Program-made: the position numbers and the translations under genes
Notes under the pieces: generated by a model
Database searches by the model: none
What the model was told of the DNA's origin: nothing
What the model saw: only the letters and a program-made list of their open reading frames with translations
In this document: piece after piece, positions 51,206-59,534 of the stretch
Layout: every line of letters begins with the position of its first letter
Numbering within the stretch: the stretch's first letter is position 1
Assembly (NCBI GenBank): GCA_947444055.1
Contig: CANEYR010000015.1
Span: forward strand, 1 to 64,000
Direction of reading: 5' to 3'
DNA: 64,000 nt
Source: Planctomycetota bacterium
GTDB lineage: Bacteria; Planctomycetota; UBA1135; UBA2386

Positions 51206-52618
51206 ATGCCGAACCACGCCCACCACCAGCGGCGCCGCGCCGAGTTTCTGGCCGCCATCAACACGCCCGTCCTGTTGATGGCAGGCGGTTGGATCTCCCG
51301 CAACTACCCAGCCAACTGGCACCCCTTCCGCGCCGACAGCACGTTCCTGTTCTTCTTCGCCGAGCCGGAGGCCAACGCCGCGGCCCTGTTTGATCCCAAG
51401 GACCAGTCGGTCACGCTCTTCCTCGAAGAACGCACGCAAACGGACGCCTTGTGGCATGGCACAGTGCCGAGCTTTGCCGAGCTGAAGAAGGCGATCGGCG
51501 TCACCGCCGTCGAGAAGCGCAGCGACCTGGCCAAGTTGGTCAGCAAGAAGCTCGGCAAGCGCAAGGCCCGAACGCTCGGCATTCCCGACCAACGCGCGAC
51601 CGCCGAAGCGATCGCGATCACGGGCAACGCCGTCGACTTCTTTGACGCCGCCAAGGTTGGCGACGTCGACCTGCTGCGCACGATCGCCCAGTTGCGCAAC
51701 CATCGCCATCCGGACGAACTCGCCGAAATGCGGCTGGCGGCGGCGGTGACTCGCGAAGCGCACACGGTTGCCATGGCGCGTACGCGCCCAGGCATCTACG
51801 AACAGGAACTGGTCGGTCACGTCGAAGGCACGTTCGCGCGGCACGGCTGCGTGCCGGCCTACAACACCATCCTGTCGGTGCGCGGCGAAGTGTTGCACAA
51901 CCACGCGCACAACAACCTGCTGAAGGAATCGGACCTGGTGTTGCTCGACGCGGGCGCCGAACGCGCCAGCGGTTACTGCGCCGATGTGACGCGCACCTGG
52001 CCGGCGAACGGTCGCTTCTCACCCGAGGCGCGCGACATCTACGACATCGTGCTCGCCGCCGAGAAGGCTGCGATCGCGGCGGTGAAGCCGGGCGTGCGCT
52101 ATCGCGACCTGCACATGCTGTCGGCGCGCGTCATGACCGACGGCTTGGTGCAACTCGGCTTGATGAAGGGCAACCCGGACGAGCTGGTGGCGACCGGCGC
52201 CCACGCGATGTTCTTCCCGCACGGGGTCGGCCACCTGCTCGGGCTCGACGTGCATGACATGGAAGCCTTCGGTGATCTGATCGGCTACGGCGCCGGCCGC
52301 AAGCGCAGCGAGCAGTTCGGCACCGCCTACCTGCGCCTGGACCTCGATCTCGAGCCCGGCATGTGCTTCACCATCGAGCCCGGCATCTACTTCGTACCAG
52401 CCATCCTGCGCGATGCGAAGTTCAGGAAGCAGTTCAAGGGCCTGGTTGACTTCGCCCGCGCCGAACGCTTCCTGACGATGCACTCGCTGCGCGGCTTTGG
52501 CGGCATTCGCATCGAAGACGATGTGCTCTGCACCGACACGGGCTGCGAAGTGCTGAGCGAGTGCGTGCCAAAGGAACGGCTCGCGATCGAAGCGTTGGTC
52601 GGCAGCGCCGGCGCCTGA
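51206..52618 (+). CDS. pepP: Xaa-Pro aminopeptidase (M24B)
   Basis: A 470-aa metallopeptidase. The N-terminal domain (AEFLAAINTPVLLMAGGW, TFLFFFAEPEANAAALFDP) is followed by the pita-bread catalytic domain. Metal ligands are D in VLLDAGAE, D in ADVTRTWP, H in FFPHGVGHLLGLDVHD, E in CFTIEPGIYF and E in GIRIEDDVL, all present. It removes N-terminal residues before proline. ATG 51206 is preceded by the divergent start region of the repeat-protein gene. Confidence 0.93.
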   Translation: MPNHAHHQRRRAEFLAAINTPVLLMAGGWISRNYPANWHPFRADSTFLFFFAEPEANAAALFDPKDQSVTLFLEERTQTDALWHGTVPSFAELKKAIGVTAVEKRSDLAKLVSKKLGKRKARTLGIPDQRATAEAIAITGNAVDFFDAAKVGDVDLLRTIAQLRNHRHPDELAEMRLAAAVTREAHTVAMARTRPGIYEQELVGHVEGTFARHGCVPAYNTILSVRGEVLHNHAHNNLLKESDLVLLDAGAERASGYCADVTRTWPANGRFSPEARDIYDIVLAAEKAAIAAVKPGVRYRDLHMLSARVMTDGLVQLGLMKGNPDELVATGAHAMFFPHGVGHLLGLDVHDMEAFGDLIGYGAGRKRSEQFGTAYLRLDLDLEPGMCFTIEPGIYFVPAILRDAKFRKQFKGLVDFARAERFLTMHSLRGFGGIRIEDDVLCTDTGCEVLSECVPKERLAIEALVGSAGA

Positions 52619-52641
52619 CCGGCAGTCTGACCAGCAGCCGC

Positions 52642-53370
52642 TCAGCGCGCGGGAAACTCCAGCACACGAGCTTCGAACCACTTCGCCTGCACGGCTTTCA
52701 GCAGTTCTGGGCGCGGTGTCGTGGCGATCAGTTGCTCGATCGCACTCAGATCGCTCGCCGAGAGTTCGGTGGTGCTAGCCACCAGCAGCAGACTCGACGG
52801 TGGCTGGTCGCTGGCGAACTCGAAGTCGAGCACTTCCGCAGCCGGCAGTCGGTGCGAACCAGCTGCGAGCGGCATCTCCGCGCCGAGGTAGCGCAGCAGC
52901 GGGTCGTCGTTCGGCATCAGCCGCTTGCTGTCCTTGCTGTCGAGCTGCCACAAACCAAGCCAGCGCGGCGCGTCAACCTGCACTGCCATCGAGAAGCGCT
53001 CGAGCCGTTCGGCGCGCACGACGTTGTCAGGGACATACCGGCGCACGCCGATGTCGCAGAGGCCGTGGGTGCTTGACCACAGGCTCCAAGTCGCCAGCAA
53101 GCAGGCAGCCATGGCTACGGCCACGAGCCCGACCAGCCGCAACCGCGACGGACGGGCCGCAGCAGCCAAGGTTCGCACACTGATCGCGCGCAACGCCTGC
53201 CGTTCGCTCGGCGACATCGTCGACGAGGTCGCCAACTGGGCTTCGAACTTGCCAAGCTGCGCGAGTTGTTCTTGGCACGCCTCGCACTCAGCAAGGTGAG
53301 TCCGCACAGCCGCAGGCACCGTCTCGCCCTCGGCGAAACGCAGCAGCAACTCTGCATTCGGATGATTCAC
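52642..53370 (-). CDS. Zinc-finger anti-sigma factor-like protein
   Basis: A 242-aa protein: RTHLAECEACQEQLAQLGKF provides the HxxxCxxC anti-sigma zinc site near residues 24-32. One transmembrane helix follows (LRLVGLVAVAMAACLLATWSLW, about residues 78-98) and a periplasmic domain with HRLPAAEVLDFEFASD. It starts with ATG 53370, overlapping the stop of the sigma gene by ATGA, so sigma and inhibitor are made together. Confidence 0.85.
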   Translation of the reverse strand: MNHPNAELLLRFAEGETVPAAVRTHLAECEACQEQLAQLGKFEAQLATSSTMSPSERQALRAISVRTLAAAARPSRLRLVGLVAVAMAACLLATWSLWSSTHGLCDIGVRRYVPDNVVRAERLERFSMAVQVDAPRWLGLWQLDSKDSKRLMPNDDPLLRYLGAEMPLAAGSHRLPAAEVLDFEFASDQPPSSLLLVASTTELSASDLSAIEQLIATTPRPELLKAVQAKWFEARVLEFPAR

Positions 53371-53936
53371 AGCAGATCTCCTGGGCCATCAAAGCCCTTC
53401 CCGGTCAAACAATCACGCAGTCGACGAACCAGCCGAAACACTGCTTGCGCGACGGCATTGGCATTGCTGCCAACACGCGTCGCCACTTCGCCAAGATCAA
53501 GCCCACCCAAGAAGCGATGCTCGAACACCGCTTGTTCGCGCGGCGGCAACTGCCCCGAGCAATCGTTGAGCGCTTCCCAGAACGCGGTCTGGGCATCCGG
53601 TTGCAAACCATCGTCGGCCGCCGGGTCGAGCAAGTCGGTCGCCACGACATGACGACGACGGCGGCGCCATGCGCGAACCAGGTCTCGCACTTGCCACGCC
53701 AAGTAGCCAGCAAAGCTGGTGCGCACACGCTCGCCGAGGCCTGGCAGCTGCTGAATGAGGCGCAGCACCAAGTCCTGCCAGAACTCTTCGAACTCACTGC
53801 CGGAACGCACACCAAGCCGCATGGCGATCCTACGAACGTAGCCAACGTAGTGGTCGAGCAGCGTCACGCCTGCGTCAGCGTCACCGGCTCGCCACCGATC
53901 GATGAGCGTCCGATCGCGCAACAAGGTCGCTTCCAT
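53367..53936 (-). CDS. ECF-type RNA polymerase sigma factor
   Basis: A 189-aa protein. Region 2: LIDRWRAGDADAGVTLLDHY, FWQDLVLRLIQQLPGL and YLAWQVRDLVRAWRRRRRH. Region 4: LNDCSGQLPPREQAVFEHRF, LGGLDLGEVATRVGSNANAV, AQAVFRLVRRLRDC. It is weakly conserved in the usual region 2.4 and 4.2 recognition helices, like many planctomycete-specific ECF groups. The frame is open upstream to 54260, but ATG 53936 fits the family. It is divergent from the TPR-CHAT gene. Confidence 0.83.
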   Translation of the reverse strand: MEATLLRDRTLIDRWRAGDADAGVTLLDHYVGYVRRIAMRLGVRSGSEFEEFWQDLVLRLIQQLPGLGERVRTSFAGYLAWQVRDLVRAWRRRRRHVVATDLLDPAADDGLQPDAQTAFWEALNDCSGQLPPREQAVFEHRFLGGLDLGEVATRVGSNANAVAQAVFRLVRRLRDCLTGKGFDGPGDLL

Positions 53937-54172
53937 CGAGTCCTGGGTTGGCGACGTTTCGTTCCGATCACATTCATCCACAGCAGGCAACCATACTGCT
54001 GGCTCGACGCCGGGCGCGAACAGACGCGGCCCCGGCACCGAGGGGCCGGGCACGCGCGACCATGGGATGGGATTCGTCACAGCCGCCAAAGAGCCCGCGC
54101 CGTCTCGGCCCTTACTAGGCCTGCACAAAAAACGTAAGGCCGCTGCCTGCAAGGGCTCTTCCGCACACCACC

Positions 54173-56848
54173 ATGCCATCGCTGCGTGCCATCGTGATGA
54201 CGATCCTGCTGCTCGGGCAAGCGCTTGGGCCTGCCCAGGAAGATGCCATGGCCAAAGCAAAGGCTGCCGCCGAGGCCGCTGAACAGGCCTTCGGACCGAA
54301 CGATTCGCGAACGGCGGCCGCCCTACTGTCCCTCGGAACGCGCCAAGCTGGCGCCAGCGACTTGCAGGATGCGGAGCTCACCTTGCAGCGAGCTGTCCGC
54401 ATCGCGGTCGCCGCGGCCGACCGCTTGCTCGAGGCCTCTGTTCGGCTGCAACTCGCAGACACCCTGTCCGAACTCGCCGACCACCAGAACGCCGTGGCCG
54501 AAGCCGACCGGGGGCTCCGGCTGCGGCGAGACGCCCTTCCCGCCGGTGAGGTCGCCATCGCGGCAGCCGTCCATGTCGCAGGCTCAGTCCAGGCAATGGC
54601 CGACGCCTCGATGGCCGAGTTGCGATTCGAGCCTGACGCAGCCATCAAAAGGCTGCGCGACGCTGTCGCCGAGGCCGTCCGCGCCCACGGTACGGACGAT
54701 CGCACGACGGGGCGCCTGCAGCAGCAACTTGGCGAAGTGCTGTTGCGGTCCGGCCATCGCGACGCAGCACGCATCGTCCTGGAAACGGTTCTGGCAGCGC
54801 AGCGGCGCACGCTCGGAGCCGAGCACGTTCGGACCTTCACGACGGAGCTGTCGATGGTGCGCGCACTCGCGCCGCTTGCCGATCCGCGGTCCACACTGGC
54901 CGACCTCGAGCGTCTGGCCGAGGTGGCGAAGCGGCGCTTTGGCGACAACCACGCCAACGTGTTCGCCGTGCATCGCCTGCGAGCGAACGCCATGCACGCC
55001 CTCGGCGACCACGACGCAGCGTTGGCATCACTGGCAGCGTCACGCCGACCGACCGATGTCGATCCGGAGCAAGAACGCCGATCCGACTTTGTCTTGGTGA
55101 CGCTGCTCGCTGCGACGGGTCGCTCGACCGAAGCCGCCGCCTTGGCGACGCGACTGGCGGCGTCCATCCCCGACGACGATCCGCAGGTGTTCGTGCACGA
55201 AACGACGCAACTCGCGGAAGTGTTCGCCAAAGTCGGCATGCAAACCGAGGCGATCGAGCTGCTGCGCGAGTCGCTGCAGAACGACCGCTGGACCGTGGCG
55301 TGGGGCACGTCGGCGTTGCAGTGCCGCGACCTGCTCGCGCGGCTGCTCGACGAAAGCGGACACGACCATGAAGCCGCGGTTCTTGATGCCGAAACGCTGG
55401 GCGCCATCTCGACCGCGTTGGATCGCACCCTGCCGTCGCTGCTCGCGTCGGAGCGCCTGCACCACCAGCAAGCCGTGCAAAACGCACTGGATCGCCTGCT
55501 GCGCATCACAGCCGATCACCCACAAGCGCTGCCGATCGCGACCGTGGTGCAGGCCGTGCTTGGTTGGAAGAGCGTGGTGGCCCGCGATCTTGAGCGCGAG
55601 CTAACGCGCTGGCGCCACGGCAACGACGACGAACGACCCCGCATCGATCGACTGCACCAGGTGCTGCGCACGATGAGCGAACGCTTGCATGCCGGGCTCG
55701 CGCCGGACGGAGCATGGCGCCTTCTCAGCCAGGAACGCGACGCCCTTCTGCGAGCTCTGGCCAAGGTCCAGCGCGTCGCTGAAGGTCCCATCACCGAAAC
55801 GGCGGTGGCGGCGGCACTCAGTCCCGCGGATGTGCTGGTGGAGTTCGTCCGTTGGCGGCAAGGCAGCGAGGCCAAGCTAACGGCGTTTGTGCGGCGCGCG
55901 GGCGAAGCACCAACGCGCATCGAACTCGGGGCCCTCGCGCCAATCCACCAAGCACTGACCGCCCACTTGCAGCTGTTGGCGCGATCCATTCGACCACTCG
56001 ATGCAACGAGTCGTCGGCTGGCGGAGACGGCCACCAGACGGCTGTCCCAGTTGGTACTCGAACCGATCGAGCCCAGTCTCACCGGCTGCTTGCGCGTCTT
56101 CTTCGCAACGGACGGCGAACTGGCACTCCTGCCCTTCGATTCACTGAAAGCCACTGCCGGTACGTTCCTGCTTGAGTCGCACGACGTGCGCCATCTGCGC
56201 AGCGGTGCGGACTTGGTGACGACCAAGCGCCCTCGCGGCAAAGGTCTGCTCGTCGTCGACGGCAGCGCCGCGGACCTTCCCGGGCCTAGCCAAGAGGCTG
56301 GATCCATCGCGGCACTGTGGGAACGCGCGCAACGGGGCCCCGTGCTGCATCGCCGGGCTGATCAGCTCGTGGACGTCGCCGAGGACATGCGCGGACGCGA
56401 GTTTCTGCACGTGGCAGCGCACGGACGCGGTCCAAAAACCACCGGTGCGCAGCCAGCCAACGCCGCCGCCAGTGGTTCCTCCGCTCAGCTCGCCAACGCC
56501 TCGCTCAGGGCGAGCGAGATGACGTTCTTCGATCTTTCTCAGTGTCGACTGATCGTGCTGTCCGCCTGTGACACGGGCATCGGCAACGCCTTACCAGGCG
56601 AGCACTTGATCGGCATGCGCCGTGCGCTTCGCCTGGCTGGAGCCCAGCAGTCCCTGACCGCTCTCTGGCAAATCGAAGATGCGGCGGCCCGCGACTTGAT
56701 GGTGGCCTTCTGGCGCGAGCTGCTCCGCTGCGATGACCCCGCGCAAGCCTTGCGCACCGCCAAGCTCGGCCAACTCGCGGACAACCGCCGCCAACACGGC
56801 GACGCGATGCCCGGCACCTGGGCCGCGTTCTTGCTCGACGGCAACTAG
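54173..56848 (+). CDS. Exported TPR protein with C-terminal CHAT caspase-like protease domain
   Basis: An 891-aa protein with an N-terminal signal-like segment (MTILLLGQALGPAQ) and about 550 residues of TPR-type helical repeats (AAAEAAEQAFGPNDSRTAAA, LRLRRDALPAGEVAIAAAVH, RRTLGAEHVRTFTTELSMVR, FGDNHANVFAVHRLRANAMH). The last 330 residues are a CHAT domain: LRVFFATDGELALLPFDSLK, the catalytic histidine in REFLHVAAHGRG and cysteine in LIVLSACDTGIGNALPGE, then MRRALRLAGAQQSLTALWQI. It is a predicted cysteine protease activated through its repeats. Its neighbours are a divergent sigma/anti-sigma pair and a downstream histidine kinase, pointing to signal-dependent proteolysis. Confidence 0.88.
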   Translation: MPSLRAIVMTILLLGQALGPAQEDAMAKAKAAAEAAEQAFGPNDSRTAAALLSLGTRQAGASDLQDAELTLQRAVRIAVAAADRLLEASVRLQLADTLSELADHQNAVAEADRGLRLRRDALPAGEVAIAAAVHVAGSVQAMADASMAELRFEPDAAIKRLRDAVAEAVRAHGTDDRTTGRLQQQLGEVLLRSGHRDAARIVLETVLAAQRRTLGAEHVRTFTTELSMVRALAPLADPRSTLADLERLAEVAKRRFGDNHANVFAVHRLRANAMHALGDHDAALASLAASRRPTDVDPEQERRSDFVLVTLLAATGRSTEAAALATRLAASIPDDDPQVFVHETTQLAEVFAKVGMQTEAIELLRESLQNDRWTVAWGTSALQCRDLLARLLDESGHDHEAAVLDAETLGAISTALDRTLPSLLASERLHHQQAVQNALDRLLRITADHPQALPIATVVQAVLGWKSVVARDLERELTRWRHGNDDERPRIDRLHQVLRTMSERLHAGLAPDGAWRLLSQERDALLRALAKVQRVAEGPITETAVAAALSPADVLVEFVRWRQGSEAKLTAFVRRAGEAPTRIELGALAPIHQALTAHLQLLARSIRPLDATSRRLAETATRRLSQLVLEPIEPSLTGCLRVFFATDGELALLPFDSLKATAGTFLLESHDVRHLRSGADLVTTKRPRGKGLLVVDGSAADLPGPSQEAGSIAALWERAQRGPVLHRRADQLVDVAEDMRGREFLHVAAHGRGPKTTGAQPANAAASGSSAQLANASLRASEMTFFDLSQCRLIVLSACDTGIGNALPGEHLIGMRRALRLAGAQQSLTALWQIEDAAARDLMVAFWRELLRCDDPAQALRTAKLGQLADNRRQHGDAMPGTWAAFLLDGN

Positions 56849-56917
56849 GCCTTACGACCGCGCCCGTCGCGCTAGGCTTCCTGATCCTTCCAGGTCGCCA
56901 CAGCAAGGAGTGCGCGC

Positions 56918-58507
56918 ATGGCCGCGGATCAAGCACAACGAGTCTTGCACATTGCGGACAGTCCGAACGACACCCGGCTGCTGGATGAGCAGCTGCGTCA
57001 GTGTGGTATCCGGCTCGACCTCGAACGCGTCGGCGGCGTCTCCTCGCTGCGCGCCGCCATGCTCGACCCGCCTGCCATGCTCGTCGTCGACCTGCCCATT
57101 CCCTGGGCCGAAGCCGACCTGCTGGCGATTCGCGCGACGCATCCGCGACTGCCGGTGGTGTTTCGTTGGGGGCATCCTGGCAACTGGCATGTCGACGACC
57201 CGTGTGAACAGATTGGCCGAGCCGTCGCCAAGGCGTTGGAGCTGACGACCACCGAGTTCGTCAGTCGCCTCGCCGACATCCACCAAGAAGCCCACCTGCG
57301 GCTACAGCGCGCCCTTCTGGAACTGGGCAAGCTGGACTACTGGGACTTTGCGGCCTCGCTACAGCGCACCACGGAAACCGTCAGCGAACTGCTGCGCGTC
57401 GAGCGGGTCTCGACGTGGGAACTCGGCAGTGACGGTGCGCTCACCAGCCTCGACTTGTTCACCGCGCCCCATCGCCAACACTCCGCTGGCACTCGCCTCG
57501 AAGGGTTCCCGCAGTACCGCCGCCTTCTGGAAGAGTCCGTGGCGCTCGCCTCCTCGGATGCCACCAAAGACTCGCGCTTTGAGGAGTTCGCTGGCTGGTA
57601 TCTCGAGGCCAACGGCATCACGTCGATGCTCGACATGCCCATTCGCAAGAACGGCCGCGTCGTCGGTGTCTTGTGCATCGAACACACGGCCGCCCCGCGA
57701 ACGTGGACAGCCATGGAGCAGAATGGCGCGGCGGCCATTGCCCACTTGATCGGATGTGGCATGGAGACGCGCGATCGCATCGCCGTCGAAGCCAACCTGG
57801 CGCGCGCCCGCAAGGCCGAGGCGCTGGGCAAGATCGCGGCGCAGTTGGCGCATGACTTCAACAACCGCCTGACGGTGATCACCCTGCTCGTCGACCAGTT
57901 GCAACAAGAGGCGACGACCGCATCGCAGCACGATGCCTCGCGGCAGTTGTCGGAGGAACTGGCTCGGGCTCGGGACAAGGTGCGCAGCCTGCTCGCTGGG
58001 CGAAGTGCGCAGCCAGACCGTTCCGACGTCACCGACCTCACCGCCCTCATTGCCCGCGAACAGCCGACTCTGCGCCGACTGCTAGCGCCCCACATGCTGC
58101 ACTGCATGCCTCCGGACGGCGCCGTTTTGGTTGCGATGCCCGCTGCCGACCTGCGCGAAGTGCTGACAAATCTGGTGACGAACGCGCGCGACGCGATGAC
58201 TGGCACTGTTGGCACCTGCACGATTCGACTCAACGCCCGCGCGGACAGCGGCGGCGCGTTCGCGACGCTGACCGTCGAAGACAACGGCCACGGCATGAGC
58301 AAGCAGACGCAGGATCACCTCTTCGAGCCGTTCTTCACGACCAAAGGCAACCGCGCTGGCAGCGGCATCGGTCTGCCTTCGGTGCAGGTCGCACTGCAGC
58401 GCGTAGGTGGTCGCGTGCAAGTGCATACGCAATCAGGCAAGGGCACGACCATCGAACTCAGCATCCCCCTCACCAAGCACAATCACGGCGACGCGCTCGC
58501 TGGCTAG
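56918..58507 (+). CDS. Hybrid-type sensor histidine kinase (receiver-like, GAF, HisKA, HATPase)
   Basis: A 529-aa cytoplasmic kinase. Residues 1-115 look like a receiver domain with AMLVVDLPIP (phospho-acceptor strand) but without the usual lysine near the end, so it may be degenerate. A GAF-type sensor follows at about residues 135-280 (FAASLQRTTETVSELLRVER, NGRVVGVLCIEHTA). HisKA contains the phospho-histidine in AQLAHDFNNRLTVI, and the ATPase domain has N box VLTNLVTNARDAM, G1 VEDNGHGMSK and G2 GNRAGSGIGLPSV. No membrane segment is present. AAGGAG stands before ATG 56918; the gap from the CHAT gene is 69 nt. Confidence 0.87.
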   Translation: MAADQAQRVLHIADSPNDTRLLDEQLRQCGIRLDLERVGGVSSLRAAMLDPPAMLVVDLPIPWAEADLLAIRATHPRLPVVFRWGHPGNWHVDDPCEQIGRAVAKALELTTTEFVSRLADIHQEAHLRLQRALLELGKLDYWDFAASLQRTTETVSELLRVERVSTWELGSDGALTSLDLFTAPHRQHSAGTRLEGFPQYRRLLEESVALASSDATKDSRFEEFAGWYLEANGITSMLDMPIRKNGRVVGVLCIEHTAAPRTWTAMEQNGAAAIAHLIGCGMETRDRIAVEANLARARKAEALGKIAAQLAHDFNNRLTVITLLVDQLQQEATTASQHDASRQLSEELARARDKVRSLLAGRSAQPDRSDVTDLTALIAREQPTLRRLLAPHMLHCMPPDGAVLVAMPAADLREVLTNLVTNARDAMTGTVGTCTIRLNARADSGGAFATLTVEDNGHGMSKQTQDHLFEPFFTTKGNRAGSGIGLPSVQVALQRVGGRVQVHTQSGKGTTIELSIPLTKHNHGDALAG

Positions 58508-58541
58508 CGCGATCAAGTCCGTGCCGCGAGCGTGCGACCAC

Positions 58542-59477
58542 TCACCGCGCAAGCCACGCGAAGTCGGTGTTGCCGCCGGTCAGGATCATGGCGACGCGCT
58601 TGCCACGCAGCTCGGGTCCGATCGCACGCAACGCCGCGAGCACGGTTGCCGAGCTCGGCTCAACGACGATCTTCATGCGTTGCAAAAAGAACCGTGCCGC
58701 GTCGACCATCGCCTGCTCTTCGACGGTGACAATGCGCACACGGTGCTGCCGCAAGAGGGCAAAGTTGGGTTCACCGAGTGCGGTCATCAGACCATCGCCC
58801 CAGCTCTTGGCTCCTTCCACTCGCGGTTGACGCACACCGGTCGCGAGCGAACGAGACGCATCGTCGACTGCCTTCGGTTCCGCACCGAGCACCCACATGT
58901 CCGGGCGCAGCGCTCGCGTCACGACCGCGGTTCCAGAACACAGCCCGCCGCCGCCGACCGGCGTGATGACAACATCCAGATCCGGAACGTCCGCGAGTAG
59001 CTCGAGCGCGGCGGTGCCTTGGCCGGCGATGACGTGCGCGTTCTCGAAGGGATGCACCATCGTCGTGCCATGTTCCTGCTGCAGCCGCGCGCTCGTCGCG
59101 TCGCGCTCGGCCGCCTTGCACAGCACGACCTCGGCGCCATAGCCACGCACGGCGTCGATCTTCACTTGCGGAGCTGAGTCCGGCATCACCACCATGCATG
59201 GAATGCCGCGCGTGCGCGCCGCCCACGCCAGTGCCGCGCCGTGGTTGCCGCTGCTGTGCGTGATGACGCCGCGCTGCGCCGTCGCGTCATCGAGTGCCAT
59301 CACCGCGTTGCAGGCCCCGCGCGCCTTGAAGGCGCCGACCTTCTGCAGGTTCTCGCACTTGGCGAACACACTCGCACCAAGCTCGCGATCGAGAGTTGCC
59401 GAAGTCATCACCGGCGTGTGATGCACATGGCCACGAATGCGTTCGGCAGCGGCGCGAATGTCGGCGAGGGTCGTCAC
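58542..59477 (-). CDS. PLP-dependent threonine/serine dehydratase (IlvA/serine racemase type)
   Basis: A 311-aa fold-type II PLP enzyme. VGAFKARGACN carries the Schiff-base lysine (K51), ITHSSGNHGAALAWAARTRG binds the substrate carboxylate, PVGGGGLCSG the phosphate, and the C-terminal MILTGGNTDF the PLP ring nitrogen side. There is no C-terminal ACT regulatory domain, so it is the short, catabolic or racemase-like form. GTG 59477 starts it (a GTGACG context). Confidence 0.88.
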   Translation of the reverse strand: MTTLADIRAAAERIRGHVHHTPVMTSATLDRELGASVFAKCENLQKVGAFKARGACNAVMALDDATAQRGVITHSSGNHGAALAWAARTRGIPCMVVMPDSAPQVKIDAVRGYGAEVVLCKAAERDATSARLQQEHGTTMVHPFENAHVIAGQGTAALELLADVPDLDVVITPVGGGGLCSGTAVVTRALRPDMWVLGAEPKAVDDASRSLATGVRQPRVEGAKSWGDGLMTALGEPNFALLRQHRVRIVTVEEQAMVDAARFFLQRMKIVVEPSSATVLAALRAIGPELRGKRVAMILTGGNTDFAWLAR

Positions 59478-59506
59478 GGGCGCGAACGATAGCGGCCGGA
59501 AACAGC

Positions 59507-59528
59507 GCGGGGGCCTTTCGGCCCCCGC
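59507..59528 (-). terminator. Hairpin terminator after the GH63-like gene
   Basis: A perfect 9-bp stem (GCGGGGGCC / GGCCCCCGC) closes the loop TTTC; on the minus strand it comes seven nt after the stop of the glycosidase gene. Only a short T stretch follows, but the strong GC stem and position fit an intrinsic terminator. Confidence 0.75.
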
Positions 59529-59534
59529 ATTCGA

